A stretch of DNA of 53,201 nucleotides from Kiloniella laminariae DSM 19542 (GTDB lineage: Bacteria; Pseudomonadota; Alphaproteobacteria; Kiloniellales; Kiloniellaceae): positions 227,343 to 280,543 of the forward strand of contig NZ_KB893135.1 in the NCBI RefSeq assembly GCF_000374005.1, given 5' to 3'. The position numbers and the translations under genes were made by a program. How positions within the stretch are numbered: the first letter of the stretch is position 1; each line of letters begins with the position of its first letter. Under the pieces are notes generated by a model that saw only the letters and a list, made by a program, of their open reading frames with translations, was not told the DNA's origin and did not search any database. Below are positions 48,316 through 53,201 of this stretch, one piece after another.

Positions 48316-49812
48316 TCAGCAGAGGCAGTCTTCCGAACAGAGCGGCACATCGGCATATTCGGAAACGCCGCCTTCTTTCGCCTGGACAGGCATTTTCACG
48401 GTGAAGGTTGAGCCAACATTGAGCTCGCTTATAAAGGAGATCGATCCGCCCTGGACCTCCAAAAGCCAGCTGACAAGACAAAGGCCAATACCCGTGCCGG
48501 ATATGCCAGATGTATTGCGCGAGCGGAAATAGCGGCTGAAGATCTTGTCGTGGTCCTCCGGGGCTATACCGATGCCGAAGTCCTGGACTGAAACATAGGC
48601 GTTGCCCCCTTTGACCCAGCCTTTAACGATGACCTTGGGAGCATTCGGCGCATATTTCACCGCATTCGAGAGCAGGTTGGTAAAGACCTGGACCATCTTT
48701 GACCGGTCAGCAAGCAGATCACGCGGCAGTTCTCTGACATCATAGGTGATTTGATGCCGGTCCGAAATATCCTGCTGGCTCAGGCAAAGACGTGCAACCA
48801 TGCCCGCCAGATCAACCGATCCCAACTCGATTTCGATCTCCCCTGCTTCAATCCTTGAAGCACTGAGCGTACTGTCGATCAGGGTCAGCATCCGCTGGGT
48901 TGCCGCCCTGATCTGCCGGAGACGCTTTTCGACAAAATCCCGGTCCAGGTCGTCCAGCCGACGTTCAAGACGTTGGACACTGCTGTCAATAATCGCAACA
49001 GGTGTTCTGAACTCGTGGGATGCCATCGAGATAAAATCGCTCTGCATCTTGTTCTGCTGCTGCTGGTTTGCCAGCGCCAGACCAAGCTGCAAGGTCTGAT
49101 TTTCAAGCGTAACCAGATCCTGATATGCCCGGCAGGACGCATAGAGCGAGGTATGCAACATCGAGGCGGTAAGTTCTGCCTTGGATTTGTAATCATTGAT
49201 ATCATAATCGCGGATAATCTGCTTTTCCGGCGCATCCCCCGGCTGTCCGGTACGCAAAAGAATTCTGATTTTCCTGTTTTTCAACACATCACGGACCCAC
49301 TTGACCAGCAGCAAACCCGCATCCTGCGTTTCCATCACCACATCCAGAAGCAGGATCTCGACCTCCGGTTTTTCCTCCAGAATCACCTTTGCTTCTTTTG
49401 CAGAGCGGGCGTGATGAAAGAAAATCCCCTTGTCCTTGAATTCAAAATGGCGCAGCACAAATACCGTCGCCTCATGGACCTCCGGATCATCATCAACGAT
49501 CAGAACATTCCAGCATGCCTTGAAGGAGGGGGCGATATCCGGGACCAGGTCCGCTTCTGTCTCGGCCTCGGCAAACATCAGGAAATCATCATCGACAGGC
49601 TCGGCTTCCGGGGCATTTCCAAAGTCGCCCCTGTCTTCGTCCTCAAAATCGCCTGTTTCTTCAAAAGGAATACTTTCGCTAAACAGATCGGTTTCATCAG
49701 ACACGTCTTCTCTTCGGGCATCATGCGATCCCTGATCCCGGCTCCCATCGTCATCAGAGGAAGCTTCCTTGTTCTGGGGGGGGAACTCTGGATCCTGAAC
49801 AGTCTGCGTCAT
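48316..49812 (-). CDS. REC-histidine kinase hybrid, downstream gene of a signalling pair
   Basis: This 498-residue protein begins with ~95 acidic disordered residues. The REC domain spans ~100-215 with 'NVLIVDDDPEVHEA', phospho-acceptor Asp157 in 'EILLLDVVMETQDAG' and the lysine in 'INDYKSKAELT'. The HisKA domain has His266 in 'FISMASHEFRTPVAIIDSSV', and the HATPase shows 'FTNLLSNAVKYAPNAPK', 'DFGIGIAPEDHD' and 'GTGIGLCLVSWLLE'. The REC start and following helix resemble those of REC-DUF3369 regulators, but DUF3369 is absent. Its start overlaps the upstream kinase by 4 bp, so the two are coupled and probably form a relay. Confidence 0.92.
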   Translation of the reverse strand: MTQTVQDPEFPPQNKEASSDDDGSRDQGSHDARREDVSDETDLFSESIPFEETGDFEDEDRGDFGNAPEAEPVDDDFLMFAEAETEADLVPDIAPSFKACWNVLIVDDDPEVHEATVFVLRHFEFKDKGIFFHHARSAKEAKVILEEKPEVEILLLDVVMETQDAGLLLVKWVRDVLKNRKIRILLRTGQPGDAPEKQIIRDYDINDYKSKAELTASMLHTSLYASCRAYQDLVTLENQTLQLGLALANQQQQNKMQSDFISMASHEFRTPVAIIDSSVQRLERRLDDLDRDFVEKRLRQIRAATQRMLTLIDSTLSASRIEAGEIEIELGSVDLAGMVARLCLSQQDISDRHQITYDVRELPRDLLADRSKMVQVFTNLLSNAVKYAPNAPKVIVKGWVKGGNAYVSVQDFGIGIAPEDHDKIFSRYFRSRNTSGISGTGIGLCLVSWLLEVQGGSISFISELNVGSTFTVKMPVQAKEGGVSEYADVPLCSEDCLC

Positions 49813-51971
49813 GTTTTCTGGGCCTCGATATTGTGTAAATCAAACTCAAACCAGGTACTGACACCGGGGGCACTTCCCCAGCGAATTTCACTTTTCAGCT
49901 TCTGCACAACAAGATTGTAAACAATATGCAGCCCCAGTCCGGTCCCGCCGCCACCGCGTTTTGTTGTAAAGAAGGGGTCAAATACCTTGTTCAGATAAGC
50001 TTCCGATATCCCCTCCCCGTCATCTTCATAACGCACCCGGGTCTTGTCACCGACCTGTGTCACCGTGATAATGACATTTCCGGCCCGCTTGCCGTCATCA
50101 AAGGCATGCAGATAGGAATTTGTCAGAAAATTTGTCAGTATCTGGGCCACAGCACCGGGATAGATCCGCAGGGGCTTATCTCTTTCTCCCCGCAGGTGGA
50201 TGATAATCTCGGTTGGCTTGAACTTGGCATGCAGGCTGCGCAGTACGTCTTCAGCATACTCATAGACGCTGATCGGGCGCAGTTCGTCCAGATGCTGGTC
50301 CACAGAAACCTGTTTGAAACTCTGGACCAGTCGCGAGGCCTGCCCCAGATTTTGCGAGATCATGCGGGTGCCATCGGCCATTTCCCCGATAAATTTCTCA
50401 AATCCGCTCGCCCTCAACGATCCTGATTCAAACTGTTGCTGCACAGTCTTGACGGCCTCTTCCAGATGCGAGGAAAGCGTGACACCCAGACCAATTGGTG
50501 TATTGATTTCATGCGCCACACCGGCGACCAACTGTCCAAGTGCAGCCATCTTTTCGACCTGGACCATCTCCTCCTGCAGTTCCTTCAGGTGGGTAATATC
50601 GGAAACCGTGACCACAAATCCGACGGATTTCACAATGTTTCCTCTGATATCAACCGTAGTTCCATTGTCGAATTTTCGCTCGAGCTGAAAAGACTGCTTT
50701 GTCTTGTAAAAGTCGAGGGAGTTCTGGATAAATTTCTCCCTTTCGGACTCCTTAACAATCGGCTTCATTGAAACTGTCTTGATCAGCTCTACCACAGGCA
50801 TCTTCGGATAGACTTCTTCCTCTTCCAGACCGTACAGCATCATCAGGTTCTGGTTATAGCGCAGCACGGTGAGATCGGTTGAAACCATCAGCACCCCGAT
50901 GGGAAGATTTTCTATGGCAGCATTGATCTGGGCGACCAGGGCCAGCCGGGCCTGGGCTTCAAGCAGCCGGGCACTTTCCGCCGTCATGTTCTGTCTCAGA
51001 TCCCCCTGCATGATCTTCAGGGCGCGAAACAGACTGCCAAACTCGTCCTTGCGCCGGCTCTCGATCTCATTCGACAGATTGCCGCGGGCAATGTTGCTTG
51101 CAATGACTTCCGCACGTCTTATCGGCGGAATAATATTAAAGGCCAGTGCCAGAGCAACAAGAATACTGCTCACCGTTCCAACACTGGATATTATCCGATT
51201 TGTCTCCAGCACCTGTTTTGCTTCGGCACTATTGGTCCGGGTTGCCATAAAGGCAGAACGGGCTGAAGTATGAACCACACCCGAACTGGCAAGAACCTCT
51301 TTTGAGGCCCCCCGGATGTTCTCAAGTATCCTTGTCGCGTGTTCAATTGTATCCTCTGAGGCCAGTACGATGTCATAACCTGCCGCAGCTTCAAACTCGA
51401 CAATGGTCGATAACGCCTCGATTAGCTGTTCCGATACGGACGCGAGTTTGTCATAATTTCCCTGACCGCCAACCAGAAGGTCTTTTTGTGCTTCCCACTC
51501 CTGCAACAAAATTTTGATCTTCTTGATATAACGATCCGACCCCACCGCGATGGAACGTCTTTCTGCATAGTCAAAATTGCGCAGGAATATGTCGAATTTT
51601 TTATTAATTCGAACTTTCTCTCCGGCCAGATTTTTATCGCGATAGGCCTTATAGAGTGCATAGTCGATAGTGATAAAATCATTTTGCGCCGCCCGGGCAT
51701 AACTCATGGCCTGCATCGGCTTGTCGTAAATATCTCTGGCCAGGGAAATACTTTTCTCGATTTCCTGTTCCAGCTCCCTGACGCTGTCAAAAGTCTCATC
51801 GAGATTTTGTTTCATCGCGACAATATCCGTCGTGATATCAGCGGTTTTGCCTGACACAATGTCAATACGCTCAACCACCTTGGCCAGCTCGTTTTCGGAA
51901 TGCCAAACCATGCCAAGGGTAAAGAGGCTCAGGACAAAAAAACCGAGAAGCAGTTTCAACCATACCGGCAT
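49809..51971 (-). CDS. Membrane sensor histidine kinase (4HB-HAMP-PAS-HisKA)
   Basis: This protein has 720 residues from the ATG at 51971, chosen for GGAGGGAGGAG upstream. TM1 is at ~4-23 and the helical periplasmic sensor at ~25-258. TM2 is at ~262-281 ('SILVALALAFNII'), HAMP at ~283-330 and PAS at ~350-460. The HisKA domain has His487 in 'LVAGVAHEINTPIGLGVTLS', and the HATPase has 'YEDDGEGISEAYLNKVFDPF' and 'GGTGLGLHIVYNLVV'. It is probably an inner-membrane sensor for the REC-kinase encoded by the overlapping downstream gene. The signal is unknown. Confidence 0.93.
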   Translation of the reverse strand: MPVWLKLLLGFFVLSLFTLGMVWHSENELAKVVERIDIVSGKTADITTDIVAMKQNLDETFDSVRELEQEIEKSISLARDIYDKPMQAMSYARAAQNDFITIDYALYKAYRDKNLAGEKVRINKKFDIFLRNFDYAERRSIAVGSDRYIKKIKILLQEWEAQKDLLVGGQGNYDKLASVSEQLIEALSTIVEFEAAAGYDIVLASEDTIEHATRILENIRGASKEVLASSGVVHTSARSAFMATRTNSAEAKQVLETNRIISSVGTVSSILVALALAFNIIPPIRRAEVIASNIARGNLSNEIESRRKDEFGSLFRALKIMQGDLRQNMTAESARLLEAQARLALVAQINAAIENLPIGVLMVSTDLTVLRYNQNLMMLYGLEEEEVYPKMPVVELIKTVSMKPIVKESEREKFIQNSLDFYKTKQSFQLERKFDNGTTVDIRGNIVKSVGFVVTVSDITHLKELQEEMVQVEKMAALGQLVAGVAHEINTPIGLGVTLSSHLEEAVKTVQQQFESGSLRASGFEKFIGEMADGTRMISQNLGQASRLVQSFKQVSVDQHLDELRPISVYEYAEDVLRSLHAKFKPTEIIIHLRGERDKPLRIYPGAVAQILTNFLTNSYLHAFDDGKRAGNVIITVTQVGDKTRVRYEDDGEGISEAYLNKVFDPFFTTKRGGGGTGLGLHIVYNLVVQKLKSEIRWGSAPGVSTWFEFDLHNIEAQKT

Positions 51972-52602
51972 ATCAACTCCTCCCTCCTTTATGAGCAGCG
52001 CAACAAACAACCTGTACCACGCCGATCACAGACAGCCCTTGTGGTGATGAGTTTCCGTTTTGCAGTTCAAGCCTGGACCAATCATATCTGGGCTCCTCAA
52101 GCGTGACAAAAGGGTGAGGCAGCGCAGGGCGCAGGTGACTTCACACCCATAGCGCGCAAACCGGAGACAAACCCGCTCCAGCTAAAAGGAAAATTCAGAA
52201 TAAAATAAGCCGAAATTCCTGTTTTTCTGTCGAAAGCGCATACACTCAAACGCTGTAATGATGCCTTGATCGCTCTTAAAGGAATATTAAACCGGCGTCA
52301 TTTCCCTCTGAAAATTTGATTTTTTTCTCTTCATTATGGCAAGGACTCTGTGCTTTAATACTTATGGCTGTTTTTTCAGGGCAAAAATAAAGCTCACTCC
52401 CGGCAGAAGCCCGGGGGTTTATGTCCAGACTGTCGTTTGGCCGGATGGCTTTATACCACGCTCGCTTTGCCTGGCCTTTATTCTGTCCACAGTACCCACA
52501 TCGGGAGAGTACGTTAGGGCACCCCGATACACCACCGGCCCAGGAGGCCGGATGCTTTGATCAGGATAGAGCTTTCCTGAGCAGGCACAGGGGAAAAATG
52601 CT
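51972..52602. other. Intergenic region with structured leader of the last gene
   Basis: No gene is supported; frames here are short and lack ribosome sites. Three small hairpins precede the 52603 gene: CCCGG/CCGGG (52399-52415), ATCGGG/CCCGAT (52500-52528) and CCGGCC/GGCCGG (52535-52551). They could form a leader or small RNA. I do not recognise a known riboswitch. Confidence 0.4.
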
Positions 52603-53201
52603 ATGGCCGGTCCCACAGGAACACCCGCTCTCAAGACACCTGTTCTCAATACCCCCGCTCTCGGGCCTGCCAGTTCGGCTCTGCCCAAATGGGCCAGGGA
52701 TATGATCGACAGCCAGTTCAAGCGGCTTTTTGGCCGTCCCTATTCCCTCGACAAGGCAATGGAGCTGCTCACCGCCATCAGCACCCTGGCCGAGGTCGAC
52801 GACAAGGACGTGGTCGAAATCGGGGTGATGTACGCCTATTATCTGCAACACCATCAGAAAAGCCAGATGGCGGGCGAACTTCTGCTGCTGTATCTCAACC
52901 AGATCAGGCCCACTGGTTTCCAGCCAACCAGCTTTACCTTTGATGCTTCGGCCCGGCGGGTGCTTATCCCCGAAAGTACCGTGCGGAACCTGCCCGATTT
53001 TGACGGGCTGGTCTGTAACAATGCCTCGGTTATTCTCGAACGCGCTATCCAGAAACGGCTGGACAATCCCGCTGCGCTGCATCCGGCCAAGGCGGCCAGC
53101 CTGACCCGGCCTGACGGTGTGGTCGAAAACATCACCCCCGCGATCAGCCCGCTGCCTGCCGGGGGCAGCGAAACCATTTTTTTCGATTTCAATATCCTTT
53201 T
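52603..53201 (+). CDS. Hypothetical protein (cut by right edge)
   Basis: From the ATG at 52603 the frame is open to the window end (199 codons). GGGGAAAAA lies just upstream. The N-terminus is T-P-A-L repeats encoded by a 15-bp DNA repeat. A helical-looking domain follows ('LDKAMELLTAISTLAEVDDK', 'VMYAYYLQHHQKSQMAGELL'), then 'FTFDASARRVLIPESTVRNL' and 'SETIFFDFNI'. Codon positions fit a real gene better than the antisense frames do. No signal peptide or known family is recognised. Confidence 0.6.
   Translation, partial: MAGPTGTPALKTPVLNTPALGPASSALPKWARDMIDSQFKRLFGRPYSLDKAMELLTAISTLAEVDDKDVVEIGVMYAYYLQHHQKSQMAGELLLLYLNQIRPTGFQPTSFTFDASARRVLIPESTVRNLPDFDGLVCNNASVILERAIQKRLDNPAALHPAKAASLTRPDGVVENITPAISPLPAGGSETIFFDFNIL

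Noticed and set aside
52336-52560. Known riboswitch or 6S/SRP RNA in the last leader
   Set aside because: Hairpins are present, but none of the conserved cores of riboswitches, SRP RNA or 6S RNA that I know is visible.
52561-53192. Two leftward open frames at the right end
   Set aside because: They are shadows of the partial rightward gene at 52603, which has a better start context and codon pattern.

Overview
The window looks like chromosomal DNA of a marine-type alphaproteobacterium, probably Rhodospirillales-like. This is inferred from the GC-rich coding style, a complete TRAP transporter, a BCCT osmolyte transporter, orphan periplasmic amino-acid-type binding proteins, a cytoplasmic chemoreceptor, an ECF41 sigma factor and GcvA-like LysR regulation. 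No rRNA, tRNA or CRISPR was recognised, and the species cannot be named from what is visible.

Layout. (1) 1-3.4 kb: a prophage-type control region. Leftward replication-like genes face a rightward S24-type repressor across three 17-bp operators. (2) 3.5-11.6 kb: six paralogous multi-pass membrane proteins ('family M1') built from one repeated module. An ArsR/AHSA1/GFA operon interrupts them, and a 68-bp flank repeat marks a deleted copy. (3) 11.7-15.4 kb: a secreted protein, two orphan solute-binding proteins, and a small gene preceded by a perfect copy of the 2.5-kb operator. (4) 15.6-20.9 kb: an orphan PAS histidine kinase, a protein of unknown function, a histidine phosphatase, a DUF6157 protein, and an ECF41 sigma factor divergent from its carboxymuconolactone-decarboxylase-type target. 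(5) 21.1-29.5 kb: a second paralogous membrane family ('family M2') of seven full copies and one truncated copy, mixed with a hydroxyisobutyrate-dehydrogenase-like enzyme, a DoxX protein, an atypical signal peptidase and a GNAT acetyltransferase. (6) 29.6-33.5 kb: an AT-rich, foreign-looking island carrying an ABC-three-component (ABC-3C) conflict system, headed by an unlisted 52-residue membrane peptide and preceded by a possible integrase scrap. (7) 33.9-40.9 kb: DUF4399 protein, dctPQM, a third orphan binding protein and a BCCT transporter. (8) 41.0-46.1 kb: a hipBA locus with an unusually long HipB, LysR divergent from a class II aldolase, and a hydrolase lacking its nucleophile serine. 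(9) 46.2-52.0 kb: a signalling block with a soluble chemoreceptor and two overlapping kinase genes. (10) 52.6 kb to the end: a partial hypothetical gene behind a structured leader.

A feature of the whole window is very frequent expansion of short tandem repeats, mostly 12 or 15 bp. They occur between genes and in frame inside genes. Many combine a G/C-run with an AAAT/TTTT tract. Together with the two paralog arrays this suggests a replication- or recombination-driven duplication habit. The best candidates for undescribed biology are families M1 and M2, the repressor's remote operator, and the small VGRD-motif peptide of the ABC-3C island.
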